DNA of 64,000 bases from Acidimicrobiia bacterium (GTDB lineage: Bacteria > Acidobacteriota > Terriglobia > Bryobacterales > Bryobacteraceae). The position numbers were made by a program, and so were the translations under genes. This document shows, piece after piece, positions 1-7,718 of this stretch (within the stretch, counting starts at the first letter, position 1; each line of letters starts with the position of its first letter). The DNA lies in the NCBI GenBank assembly GCA_016871315.1, contig VFZE01000001.1, positions 186,001 through 250,000 on the forward strand, given 5' to 3'. The notes beneath the pieces are model-generated. The model was given only the letters and a program-made list of their open reading frames with translations, made no database searches and was not told the DNA's origin.

Positions 1-235
1 CATCCTTTTCTACTCCGACGGCATTCAGGATCAGCACAATCCGCAAGGTCAGGAGTTCGGCCTCCTGCGCCTGGCCCCGTTGTTGCGAAAATTGAGAAAG
101 CTTCCGGCGCGCCAGATCGTCGACGCCATTTTTGAGGACTTCGACAAGTTCCGCGGCGAACATAGAGTTTTCGACGATCAGACGCTGGTCGTCATGAAGG
201 TCACAGGAAAGAGGAATCACGACGTTGCTGGGTGA
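1..235 (+). CDS. SpoIIE/PP2C-type serine phosphatase, C-terminal fragment
   Basis: Only the last 77 codons are in the window (frame starts at base 2, TGA at 233-235). The fragment reads FYSDGIQD near its start and DDQTLVVMKV near its end. These match the 'YTDGVTEA...' and 'DDxTLLVLR' metal-binding motifs that close PP2C/SpoIIE phosphatase domains. Such proteins dephosphorylate anti-sigma-factor antagonists or end GAF/response-regulator sensor proteins; the sensor part lies left of the window. It overlaps the lysA start by 11 bases, so the two are probably co-transcribed by chance of packing rather than by function. The family call rests on two short motifs only. Confidence 0.7.
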   Translation, partial: ILFYSDGIQDQHNPQGQEFGLLRLAPLLRKLRKLPARQIVDAIFEDFDKFRGEHRVFDDQTLVVMKVTGKRNHDVAG

Positions 236-1475
236 AAGCTACATTTACCGGGACAGGACCCTTTATTGTGAATCGGTGGCGCTTGACGACATCGTCTCCC
301 GCCTGGGCACGCCCTGCTATGTTTATTCGGCGGGCAGCATTCTCGGGAGATTCAACGCCTACCATTCGGCCTTCGACGCCACTCCGCACATGATCTGCTA
401 CGCCGTGAAGGCCAACAGCAACCTGGAAATCCTCCGCTTGCTGGCGGAGGCAGGCTCCGGGTTTGACATCGTCTCCGGTGGCGAGCTCTACCGCGTCATG
501 AAAGCCGGCGGAAGCCCTTCGAAGGTGGTTTTCTCCGGCGTCGGCAAGACCGCCGAGGAGATCGCCTACGCCATCGACAACGACATTCACTGCTTCAACT
601 GTGAGTCGGCCTCCGAGCTGGTGCTCATCGATTCCATCGCCGCAAGGCATCGCAACAGAGTCCGCGTCGCCTTCCGCGTCAATCCCGACATTGAAGCCAA
701 GACCCATCCCTATATTTCCACCGGCCTGCGCGAGCACAAGTTCGGCATCGATTTCGAGGAAGCCGAAGCCGTCTACCAGCGCGCCCTGAGTTTCTCCCAC
801 GTCGTGCCCGAGTCGCTCTCCTGCCACATCGGTTCCCAGCTTCTCGACACCGGGCCCATTCTCGAAGCGCTCGATAAAATGCTCGACCTCGTCGACCGCC
901 TGCGTGCCGGCGGCGTCCCCATCAAGACGCTCGACCTCGGCGGCGGCCTCGGCGTCGCCTACCAGGATGGCGACGTCGCGCCCCCGATCCCGGACTTCAT
1001 CCGCGAAATGTGCCGCCGCGCCGCCACGCGCAATCTCGAAGTTCACATCGAGCCCGGCCGCTCCATCGTCGGAGCCTCCGGCGTCCTGCTCACCCGCGTC
1101 CTCTACCGCAAGCGGACCGGCGAAAAGGAGTTCGTCGTCGTCGACGCCGCCATGAACGATCTTCTCCGCCCGGCCCTCTACAAGGCCCACCACTCCATCG
1201 TCCCGCTGCGCGAAGCCCCCGAACGAGGCGCCATCGTCGCCGACGTTGTCGGCCCTGTCTGCGAAACCGGCGATTTCCTCGCCCGCGACCGCTCCATCGC
1301 CAACCTCCTCCCCGGCGATCTGCTCGCCATCTGCACCACCGGCGCCTACGGCTTCGTCCTCGCCTCCAATTACAATTCCCGCCTCCGCCCCCCCGAAGTG
1401 CTCGTCGACGGCGCCGGCTGGCGCATCATCCGCGCCCGGGAAACCTACGGCGATCTCATCCAGGAAGAGATCTAG
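225..1475 (+). CDS. lysA: Diaminopimelate decarboxylase
   Basis: Decarboxylates meso-diaminopimelate to L-lysine, the last step of lysine synthesis, in the cytosol with PLP. The 416 residues are full family length (fold III decarboxylase: TIM barrel, then beta domain). K62 in CYAVKANSN is the PLP Schiff-base lysine, GGGLG (239-243) and EPGRS (276-280) hold the PLP phosphate, and C346 in the CETGD motif is the catalytic cysteine from the partner subunit. The start is TTG at 225, with AGAGGA a suitable distance upstream; no better in-frame ATG precedes the conserved region. It runs convergently into the PL6 lyase with no base between the two stop codons. Confidence 0.95.
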   Translation: MLGESYIYRDRTLYCESVALDDIVSRLGTPCYVYSAGSILGRFNAYHSAFDATPHMICYAVKANSNLEILRLLAEAGSGFDIVSGGELYRVMKAGGSPSKVVFSGVGKTAEEIAYAIDNDIHCFNCESASELVLIDSIAARHRNRVRVAFRVNPDIEAKTHPYISTGLREHKFGIDFEEAEAVYQRALSFSHVVPESLSCHIGSQLLDTGPILEALDKMLDLVDRLRAGGVPIKTLDLGGGLGVAYQDGDVAPPIPDFIREMCRRAATRNLEVHIEPGRSIVGASGVLLTRVLYRKRTGEKEFVVVDAAMNDLLRPALYKAHHSIVPLREAPERGAIVADVVGPVCETGDFLARDRSIANLLPGDLLAICTTGAYGFVLASNYNSRLRPPEVLVDGAGWRIIRARETYGDLIQEEI

Positions 1476-2903
1476 CTACCGCTCCAGCCACTCCGGCCCC
1501 GTATCCCACGCGCTCACCCGCGAACGCTGCGCCGGAGCCCCCCCGAGCTGCATGCACCCGATATCGGCCGGCCGCGGCCGCTCGCGCCCCAACAGATCCA
1601 GCCGCGACTCGGCGAACTCCCGCAGCGCCGCACCTTCCGCCGCGCTGCCTTCTCCGGGCTGCAGGTAGCCGTGCGGACCGCGCTCCAGCGGCAGTTGCAC
1701 CGGCTCCACTCCCGCCAGCCCCACCGGCGCGCCGTGAAACAGATTCGTATCCCACTCGATACGCGACTGCGGATCGATCAACTCCACCAGCACCGGCCGC
1801 GTCCCGCTAAACAGATTGTTCGCGATCAGGCAATTCTCCGGCGCCAGCGGCCGAGTTCCATCGTTCACCCCGATCGCCAGCGGCCGCGCGCAGTGCACCA
1901 CCGTGTTGTGAGCAATCAGCGCGCGCTTCACCTGAAAATAGCCGTTCAGCGGTGAATCCGGAATGCCGCTCAGCATCGCGATCGCCGCCCTGTTTCCCGT
2001 GCCCGCAAGCCCTTCGAAGTAATTGTCCACCACCCGGTGATCTTCCCCGATCACCCGAACCCCTCCCGTTTGCCCGCGCCCCCCGCCAAGAAACGTGTTC
2101 GCGTCCACCAGGCAGCGGTTCCCGTGCCGCAGCGTCAGCGTCCCCTCGCACTCGAAAAACGTATTCGCGCGGTAGATGTTCTCGCAGGACTTGCTCGAGA
2201 TGATCTCGATCTCCCCGTTGCACCGCTCAAAGTAATTGAACTCCACTACCGTCATCGAGGTTTGGAGCGACGTCGCGCTGTCACCCACGCGAATCGTCTC
2301 CGCGCCATTCACCCCCAGCAGCCGCCGCGGCCCAAAGTGGTTGCGCTCGATCCAGTGATAATTCGGTTCCCCGCTGGTCGGAAGCCACACCACCAGCGTC
2401 GTTCCCAGGTTCGTCTTCCCCGCGAAGTAGCAACGGTCCACGCGGTTCCGGAACCCATAGATCGACACCCACTTGCTATCCCGCGTGGCGTCCGGCGGCG
2501 AATAATCGACAATCGCGCAGCGGGTGACGCGCGAGTGGCTCGCCAGCCGCGTCGAGGAAGTCCGGAATGCGATCACGTCCGGCTCCGCCCACCCGTCCCG
2601 GAACAGCAGCCCGTCGGCAACCAGGTGCCGCCCCGCAAGCCGCAGCCGCGACGCTCCCGTCAGCACAACATTCCCCGGCGTCTGTGCCCGCAAACTGATC
2701 GGGCTATCCGCCGCGCCTTCCGCCTCGAACCGTATATCGGCGTTGGCCCACACCCCATCCCCCATCACCACCGTGTCCCCGGGCCGGGCTTCCCGGATTG
2801 CCTGGTGCAGCCGGTCCACGTCGCCCGCGCTGACCGGTTCCTCGCCTTTCAGGCGCATGGCCAGCAGTGGAGCGAGCAGGAAGCGGCGCCGCGGGAGCAT
2901 CAT
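1476..2903 (-). CDS. PL6-family polysaccharide lyase (alginate lyase / chondroitinase B-like)
   Basis: Secreted right-handed beta-helix lyase expected to cleave uronic-acid polysaccharides such as alginate or dermatan sulfate by beta-elimination. After an Arg-rich start and short hydrophobic segment (residues 5-16, a probable Tat/Sec-type signal) the 475 residues carry repeating helix rungs. The catalytic pair is visible: K238 in IISSKSCEN and R259 in LTLRHGN. They are spaced 21 residues apart, exactly as the Lys250/Arg271 pair known from chondroitinase B. NFF/NYFE rung motifs (for example FNYFERCNGEIEI) support the family. The start is the first of two tandem ATGs, with GGAG about 11 bases upstream. 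The exact substrate cannot be told from sequence. Confidence 0.85.
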   Translation of the reverse strand: MMLPRRRFLLAPLLAMRLKGEEPVSAGDVDRLHQAIREARPGDTVVMGDGVWANADIRFEAEGAADSPISLRAQTPGNVVLTGASRLRLAGRHLVADGLLFRDGWAEPDVIAFRTSSTRLASHSRVTRCAIVDYSPPDATRDSKWVSIYGFRNRVDRCYFAGKTNLGTTLVVWLPTSGEPNYHWIERNHFGPRRLLGVNGAETIRVGDSATSLQTSMTVVEFNYFERCNGEIEIISSKSCENIYRANTFFECEGTLTLRHGNRCLVDANTFLGGGRGQTGGVRVIGEDHRVVDNYFEGLAGTGNRAAIAMLSGIPDSPLNGYFQVKRALIAHNTVVHCARPLAIGVNDGTRPLAPENCLIANNLFSGTRPVLVELIDPQSRIEWDTNLFHGAPVGLAGVEPVQLPLERGPHGYLQPGEGSAAEGAALREFAESRLDLLGRERPRPADIGCMQLGGAPAQRSRVSAWDTGPEWLER

Positions 2904-2930
2904 TCTATATTGTCTCCGATTGTTGGCGCG

Positions 2931-2960
2931 TTGACCGCCTGCTCGCCGAGGCTCTACAAT
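2931..2960 (+). promoter_or_regulatory. Sigma70-like promoter of the tRNA-Gly/tRNA-Thr unit
   Basis: TTGACC (2931-2936), an 18-base spacer and TACAAT (2955-2960) form a near-consensus housekeeping promoter. A start at about 2967 would lie 16 bases before the tRNA-Gly 5' end. It also lies just upstream of the divergent lyase gene start. Confidence 0.65.
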
Positions 2961-2982
2961 GGTGTCGAGTTGGCCGGGTGAA

Positions 2983-3057
2983 GCGGGAGTAACTCAATGG
3001 TAGAGTCACAGCCTTCCAAGCTGTTGGTTGCGGGTTCGATTCCCGTCTCCCGCTCCA
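2983..3057 (+). tRNA. tRNA-Gly (anticodon TCC)
   Basis: Perfect cloverleaf: acceptor GCGGGAG pairs with CTCCCGC, anticodon stem ACAGC/GCTGT closes loop CTTCCAA with anticodon TCC at 3015-3017, and the T-loop reads GGTTCGATTCC. Discriminator T is followed by an encoded CCA (3055-3057). It reads GGA and GGG glycine codons and is 28 bases upstream of tRNA-Thr, with which it is probably co-transcribed. In many bacteria this pair precedes tuf; no tuf follows here. Confidence 0.95.
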
Positions 3058-3085
3058 AAAACCCCGCCAAAGCAACTGTTCCAAC

Positions 3086-3161
3086 GCCGGGATAGCTCAG
3101 CTGGTAGAGCGCTAGATTTGTAATCTTGAGGTCAGGGGTTCGATCCCCCTTCCCGGCTCCA
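3086..3161 (+). tRNA. tRNA-Thr (anticodon TGT)
   Basis: Acceptor GCCGGGA pairs with TCCCGGC, the T-arm is GGGGTTCGATCCCCC, and CCA is encoded (3159-3161). The anticodon loop TTTGTAA carries TGT at 3119-3121. The anticodon stem CTAGA/TCTTG has one U-U mismatch at its second pair (positions 28:42), all other stems being complete. Its 3' end is 4 bases from the end of the convergent aspartoacylase-like gene. Confidence 0.95.
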
Positions 3162-3165
3162 CCCC

Positions 3166-4200
3166 TTACTTCCTCGTCGCACCGATAAAAGCGACAGGCT
3201 GCCCCTTGCTGATCGGCGGCGTCGCGACAACATACAGCACCAGCCCATCAAACGGCGCCCGCATTTCCCCGATCTTCTTTCCGAAGAAATCGGTCACGTG
3301 GGCCACCAGCGCCCCCTTCGCCACCTGCTGATCCCGCTCCACGTGCCAGTACAGTATCCCGGTGGCCGGGCTCGCAATCACCTCCGAAGGCTCATAATAG
3401 ACCGGCCTCACCGCCGGCGCCGCCGCCGTCTCCATCATCTTTAAGTGACCCATCGTCCCGCGCACGCCGCGCAGAATCGCCTCAACCGAACCAGCATCCG
3501 ACACCCCTAAGAACCCGCTCTCGATCGTCAGCGCCGGCTTCCCCCGCGTGATCGCCGTCGTCGAGCAGTACAACGACTGCGCCGGATCCTTCGGACGGTT
3601 CCTATCCAGCACAATGTGATCCATCCCGAAGCTAAGCGCAAGCGCCGCGATCCGCTCATCCATCGCCTTGTCGCCCGTCACCGCCTGATACAAATAGGGC
3701 CGCAGCGATTCATTCCCGTCCCCGCAGTGCAGATCCAGAACGTAATCAGCTTTCTCGATCACCTCCGTCGTGATCAGCCAGGCGATACGCTCGCTCTGCG
3801 TCCCGTCGCGCTTGCCCGGATACACCCGGTTCAGATTCTTCCCATCCACCGGGCTGAAGTAGATCGTCCGTCCGAGAAAGGACGGCATGTTCGCCACATG
3901 CACCAGGATCAAGCTTCCCGCCAGTTGCTTCGCATCGATGGCCGTCAGCGCTTTTTGCAGCGCCAGGATCGGCGTGTACTCGTAACCGTGATTCCCCGCG
4001 ATTAAAGCCAGCACCGGCCCCGGCCGCACGCCCCGGATCACGCTGATCGGCACCTCTGCCGTACCATCCCGCCCCGGCGGCGCCGCGACCATCGCCGAAA
4101 CCGTTTGCCCCGGCTGCGGCCGTAACGGCCCGACACTCAACCTGGAATCTTGAGCCGCCACTGGCGCAACCAGCAGGGTCATCACAATCATTGGACGCAT
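3166..4200 (-). CDS. Exported succinylglutamate desuccinylase/aspartoacylase-like zinc hydrolase (AstE/AspA family)
   Basis: Zinc carboxypeptidase-fold (M14-related) hydrolase that would deacylate an N-acyl amino acid or a related small amide. Residues 1-17 form a signal peptide (MRPMIVMTLLVAPVAAQ), so it acts outside the cytoplasm, unlike classical AstE. Zinc ligands are visible as H71/E74 in AGNHGYEYTP and H158 in VLDLHCGD; NLNRVYPG (122-129) gives the substrate-carboxylate Arg. The C-terminal ~90 residues form the beta domain usual in this family. The start is ATG at 4200, preceded by GGGAGG ten bases upstream; longer in-frame starts lack this site. The substrate is unknown. Confidence 0.8.
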   Translation of the reverse strand: MRPMIVMTLLVAPVAAQDSRLSVGPLRPQPGQTVSAMVAAPPGRDGTAEVPISVIRGVRPGPVLALIAGNHGYEYTPILALQKALTAIDAKQLAGSLILVHVANMPSFLGRTIYFSPVDGKNLNRVYPGKRDGTQSERIAWLITTEVIEKADYVLDLHCGDGNESLRPYLYQAVTGDKAMDERIAALALSFGMDHIVLDRNRPKDPAQSLYCSTTAITRGKPALTIESGFLGVSDAGSVEAILRGVRGTMGHLKMMETAAAPAVRPVYYEPSEVIASPATGILYWHVERDQQVAKGALVAHVTDFFGKKIGEMRAPFDGLVLYVVATPPISKGQPVAFIGATRK

Positions 4201-4334
4201 GGCAACCGAACCTCCCATGAGAAATGGTACATAATCCCATTTCCCCCACCGCCTTCGACGCATTCGATACTTTTCGACACAATTTCATCATCCCTGTCGA
4301 ATCCACGGCAAGCCTGCGGAGCGAACTCATCGCC

Positions 4335-4354
4335 CACCTTAAGGAACACCTTAA
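4335..4354 (+). repeat. 8-bp direct repeat upstream of the MerR-family gene
   Basis: CACCTTAA occurs twice, at 4335-4342 and 4347-4354, centre to centre 12 bases apart. The second copy ends 8 bases before the -35 hexamer of the promoter at 4363. The position suits an activator or autoregulator site, but no protein is shown to bind. Confidence 0.4.
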
Positions 4355-4362
4355 AATACGGG

Positions 4363-4391
4363 TTGACGGCGGCTGCCCGATCCCGTACCAT
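4363..4391 (+). promoter_or_regulatory. Sigma70-like promoter of the MerR-family gene
   Basis: TTGACG (4363-4368), a 17-base spacer and TACCAT (4386-4391). The predicted start, about 4398, lies at or just after the TTG start codon and 11 bases before the alternative ATG at 4409. The mRNA would therefore be leaderless or nearly so, which fits the absence of any Shine-Dalgarno sequence. Confidence 0.5.
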
Positions 4392-4396
4392 GTCGA

Positions 4397-4819
4397 TTGA
4401 TCAATCCAATGCAAAGTCCGCGCGAGGCCAGGACAGGAAACCCGGAAATCCCGCACAAGCTGTATTTCCGGATCGGCGAAGTGGCGCAAATCGCCGGCGT
4501 GGAGCCGTACGTGTTGCGGTATTGGGAAAGCGAGTTCCCGCAGCTGGCGCCGAAGAAATCGGGTACCGGACACCGGCTGTTCCGGCGCAAGGAAGTGGAG
4601 CTTGTGCTGGAAGTGAAACGTCTTCTTTATGAGAAGCGGTTCACGATAGAGGGGGCGCGGCTGTTTTTGGAGCAGAACAAGAAAAAGGCGGCTCCGAAGT
4701 CGATCGCCAAGCCGGCTGCCGCACCGCAGTCACAGGGAGGGCTGTTCGGCGGCGTCCCGGCGGCGGCATTGGCCGAGATCCGGCGCGAGCTGGCGGCGAT
4801 CTATAAGCTGCTTGGCTGA
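4397..4819 (+). CDS. MerR-family transcriptional regulator
   Basis: Small DNA-binding regulator of 140 residues. The winged HTH of MerR proteins spans about residues 20-95: FRIGEVAQIAGVEPYVLRYWE is the diagnostic helix-turn-helix, followed by the wing (SGTGHRLFRRKEVE) and the second helix pair. There is no C-terminal effector domain with metal-binding Cys. Instead a short Ala/Lys/Pro linker leads to a terminal helix, so dimerisation and ligand sensing differ from MerR itself. The start may be TTG at 4397 or ATG at 4409; neither has a ribosome site (see the promoter entry). It overlaps the convergent MFS gene by 19 bases. This short form occurs in many acidobacteria and delta-proteobacteria next to housekeeping genes; targets are unknown. 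Confidence 0.85.
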   Translation: MINPMQSPREARTGNPEIPHKLYFRIGEVAQIAGVEPYVLRYWESEFPQLAPKKSGTGHRLFRRKEVELVLEVKRLLYEKRFTIEGARLFLEQNKKKAAPKSIAKPAAAPQSQGGLFGGVPAAALAEIRRELAAIYKLLG

Positions 4820-6066
4820 GGGGCGAGCTTCAGCGGTTTCATATCGCCCATCAGCACGTGGAGAATCACGAGCGCGGTGAGGTGGAAAAAGCCCATGCTG
4901 AGAAAGACCGGCGTGTAGCCGAAGTGCGTGACGACATAGCCGGGAATCACGGCGCTAAAAAGGAACCCGCCGATGCCGCCGAGGCAGCCGCCGATGCCTA
5001 CGACCGAAGCGGTGGCGTTGCGGGGGAAGACGTCGGAACTGGTGGTGAACAGATTGGCGGACCAGCCCTGGTGGGCCGAGGTGGCCAAGCAGACCAGGGC
5101 GATGGCGAGGATCGGATTGCCCGCCAGCACCGCCAGCGCGGCTACGGGCATGCAGGCGGCGCAGATGCCCATCGCCATTTTACGCGCCTTGCCATTGGGC
5201 CAGCCGCGACGGATTAGGAAGCCGGAGATCCAGCCGCCGCCGACGGAGCCGACATCGGCCATCAGGTAGACGACGGGGAGGGCCCAGCCGATTTCCTTCA
5301 GGTCGAACTTGCGGACGTCATAAAGGTACGGCGGGAGCCAATAGAGATAGAACCACCAGACGGGATCGGTGAAGAACTTGGCAAGGGCGAAGCCCCAAGT
5401 CTGTTTGTAGGCGAGCGCCTGGCCCCAGCCGATAGGGGGCTCATCGGAATCGGCGGCAACGTCGGAGTGAATGTACTCGAGCTCGGCATGGCCGACGCCG
5501 GGATGGCCGCCGGGCAAGCGGTAAGAGAGAATCCAGACGATGAGCCACACGAAGCCGAGAGAAGCGGTGATGAGAAAGCAGGCGCGCCAGCCGACGTGCA
5601 TGGCCATCCAGACGAACATGGGCGGGCCGATCATGGAGGCGACGTTGGTGCCGGCGTTGAAGATGCCGGTGGCGAAGGCGCGGTCCTTTTTGGGGAACCA
5701 CTCGGCGACGCTCTTGATGGCGGCCGGGAAGTTACCGGCCTCACCCAGCCCGAGCATACCGCGCCAGAAGGAGAGCGAGAGCACGCCGGTGGCGATGGCG
5801 TGGCACATGGCGGCGATGCTCCACCAGATGATGGAGACGGCGTAGCCGAGCTTGGTTCCGAACCGGTCAATGAACTTACCCATGAGCAAGAAACCGACGG
5901 TGTAGGCGATCTGAAAGGCGCCGTTGATGTAACCGTAGTCCTGATCGGAGATGTGCATGTCACGGCGGATGACGGGGATGAGGACGGAAAAAAGAATGCG
6001 GTCCAGATAGTTGATGGTGGTGGCGAAGAACAGCAGCGCGAGCATGTACCAGCGCACCTTGGTCAT
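4801..6066 (-). CDS. MFS transporter, anion:cation symporter type (hexuronate/galactonate transporter-like)
   Basis: Inner-membrane symporter with 12 predicted helices. The N-terminus RWYMLALLFFATTINYLDR, the helix 2-3 loop GKFIDRFGTKLG and GLGEAGNFPAAIKSVAEWFP are signatures of the ACS family that includes ExuT, GudP and DgoT, so a sugar acid such as hexuronate or galactonate is the likely cargo. The start chosen is ATG at 6066, just before the conserved MTKVRWYM segment. A GTG at 6096 would add ten residues but leave only 12 bases to the divergent nucleotidyltransferase. Either start lacks a clear ribosome site. A lyase for uronic polysaccharides lies 2 kb away, which would suit a uronate scavenging role (inference). 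Confidence 0.85.
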   Translation of the reverse strand: MTKVRWYMLALLFFATTINYLDRILFSVLIPVIRRDMHISDQDYGYINGAFQIAYTVGFLLMGKFIDRFGTKLGYAVSIIWWSIAAMCHAIATGVLSLSFWRGMLGLGEAGNFPAAIKSVAEWFPKKDRAFATGIFNAGTNVASMIGPPMFVWMAMHVGWRACFLITASLGFVWLIVWILSYRLPGGHPGVGHAELEYIHSDVAADSDEPPIGWGQALAYKQTWGFALAKFFTDPVWWFYLYWLPPYLYDVRKFDLKEIGWALPVVYLMADVGSVGGGWISGFLIRRGWPNGKARKMAMGICAACMPVAALAVLAGNPILAIALVCLATSAHQGWSANLFTTSSDVFPRNATASVVGIGGCLGGIGGFLFSAVIPGYVVTHFGYTPVFLSMGFFHLTALVILHVLMGDMKPLKLAPQPSSL

Positions 6067-6108
6067 GCGGCCCGGATAAAATGTGGTCGAGGACACTCAG
6101 GCGATTAT

Positions 6109-6819
6109 ATGCGAAAGGCTGTAATCCTGGCCGCGGGAAAGGGCACGCGCATGCGCGATGCGGCGGGCGATTTGCCGAAGCCGATGATTGCGCTGGCGGG
6201 CAAACCGCTGCTGGAACATATTCTGGACCGCTTGCGTGAGGCGGGTTTCGAGGAGGCGCTGATCGTGACAGGGTACCGGGCGGAAGTGATCGAAGCGCAC
6301 TTGGCGGAGTATCCGATGAGGCTGGTTTTCCGGCGTCAGGAAAAGTTGGATGGCACGGCGCGGGCGGCGGGGCTGGCGGGGGAGTTCGCCGGTGGTGAGG
6401 CTTTTCTGCTGACATTCGGCGACATCATTACGGCGGCGGTGGACTACGCCGCGATGCGGGAAAGGCTGACGGCGGATGCCGCGGCGGTTTTGGCGGTGAA
6501 GCATGTGGAAGATCCGTGGCAGGGAGCGGCGGTGTACGAGGAGGGCGGGGTTGTCACGCGCATCGTGGAGAAGCCGGAGCGGGGGACTTCGAGGACGAAC
6601 TGGAATAGCGCCGGATCTTATGTCTTCCGGGCGGAATTGTTTGATGTGCTGGATCGGGTGGCGGTGTCGCCGCGGGGGGAATACGAGCTCACATCGGCGA
6701 TTGCGTGGATGCTGAGTTCGGGGCGCAGGGTGGTCATTCACGCGTTAGGAGAGGCATGGAGAGATGTGGGACGGCCGGAGGATTTGGCGGCGGCGGAGGC
6801 GATTCTGGAGAGGGACTAG
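6109..6819 (+). CDS. Sugar-phosphate nucleotidyltransferase
   Basis: Activates a sugar-1-phosphate with NTP for cell-surface glycan synthesis. The 236 residues are a single Rossmann-like nucleotidyltransferase domain beginning at AVILAAGKGTRMR (4-16), with LPKP (22-25) for the NTP phosphate and LLTFGD for the catalytic metal Asp. The second Asp and signature Lys follow in VEKPERG. It lacks a left-handed beta-helix, so it resembles the short MobA-like/HddC or glucose-1-P uridylyl/thymidylyl types rather than GlmU. The start is ATG at 6109, immediately before the conserved nucleotide loop; the open frame extends far upstream but only as the shadow of the MFS gene. It ends 4 bases inside the convergent GT2 gene. 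Confidence 0.85.
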   Translation: MRKAVILAAGKGTRMRDAAGDLPKPMIALAGKPLLEHILDRLREAGFEEALIVTGYRAEVIEAHLAEYPMRLVFRRQEKLDGTARAAGLAGEFAGGEAFLLTFGDIITAAVDYAAMRERLTADAAAVLAVKHVEDPWQGAAVYEEGGVVTRIVEKPERGTSRTNWNSAGSYVFRAELFDVLDRVAVSPRGEYELTSAIAWMLSSGRRVVIHALGEAWRDVGRPEDLAAAEAILERD

Positions 6820-7718
6820 GCGCGGGGCTGGCGCCATTTTTTCCAGAGCATCTCCATAGCCATGGGGAGCGATTGGGTGCATTCCCGGAAGAAACGGGGG
6901 AAGCGGAGGGGGTTGTACCAGGCTCCCATTGCCAGCGTGAGGGCGTACTTGATGAGGGAGGGTTGGGAGTGCTCGTAGAAGCCGTCTTTGCGATCGAGGA
7001 TGTGGCCGGCGTAGCCGTATAACCAGTTGAGCGGGACGTAGCCGCGGTGGCGTTTGGTGATTTGGACGACTTCACGGAAGGTCTCGACGCGGCGGCCGAG
7101 GGTTTTGTTGTCGGCATACATGCGGGAGGTTGCCAGGTACTCGTCGATCTTGAGCATGCGGTGGCGCTGCGAGATGCGGAGCCAGAGGTCGTAGTCGAGC
7201 GTGAGATGGAGCTTGGTGTCCATCATGCCGGCTTCCGCGAAAACGGCGGAGCGGATGAAGGAGGCCGGCTGGCAGATGTAGCAGAGGCTGCCGAGCTGGC
7301 CGTAGTCATAGGGGTCGGTGGGGTAGCGGCGGATGATGCTGCCGTCCTCGCGGACATACCAGGCTTCACCGTAAACAACGCCTACGCTTGGTTCGGCTTC
7401 GAGGCGGCTGACGGCGGAGGAGATGGCGCCCGGAAGATAGGTGTCGTCGGCGTTCAGGTAGGCGAAGATCTCTCCGCGCGCCATCCGGAAGCCCTTGTTG
7501 ATGGCATCGGCCTGCCCATCGTCCTTTTCCGAGATCCAGCGCAGCCGGTGTTCGTGGCGGCGCAGCAGATCTTGCGTGCCGTCGGTGGAGCCGCCGTCGA
7601 CGACGATGTAGTCGATGTGAGGATAATCCTGCGACAGGACGCTTTCGATGGTCTCTTCGAGAAATCGCGCCATGTTGAAAGACGGCGTGACAATGGTGAC
7701 AAGGGGAAGCGGGCTCAA
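6816..7718 (-). CDS. GT2-family glycosyltransferase
   Basis: Cytoplasmic-face inverting glycosyltransferase with a GT-A fold. TIVTPSFNMARFLEETIESV (residues 8-27), VDGGSTDGT (40-48) and the nucleotide/metal DXD-like motif YLNADD (87-92) are all present. The C-terminal third holds amphipathic and short hydrophobic segments but no full transmembrane anchor. The start is TTG at 7718, overlapping the stop of the upstream hypothetical gene by four bases (TTGA), which implies translational coupling. It is not near the large polysaccharide locus; acceptor and sugar are unknown. Confidence 0.85.
   Translation of the reverse strand: MSPLPLVTIVTPSFNMARFLEETIESVLSQDYPHIDYIVVDGGSTDGTQDLLRRHEHRLRWISEKDDGQADAINKGFRMARGEIFAYLNADDTYLPGAISSAVSRLEAEPSVGVVYGEAWYVREDGSIIRRYPTDPYDYGQLGSLCYICQPASFIRSAVFAEAGMMDTKLHLTLDYDLWLRISQRHRMLKIDEYLATSRMYADNKTLGRRVETFREVVQITKRHRGYVPLNWLYGYAGHILDRKDGFYEHSQPSLIKYALTLAMGAWYNPLRFPRFFRECTQSLPMAMEMLWKKWRQPRA

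Noticed and set aside
3166-4396. tuf gene downstream of the tRNA-Gly/tRNA-Thr pair
   Set aside because: The gene that follows is convergent and belongs to the AstE/AspA family; no elongation factor motif is present.
5467-6108. In-frame extension of the nucleotidyltransferase upstream of ATG 6109
   Set aside because: The first 214 codons are antisense to the MFS gene and lack any domain; the conserved nucleotide loop begins directly after ATG 6109.
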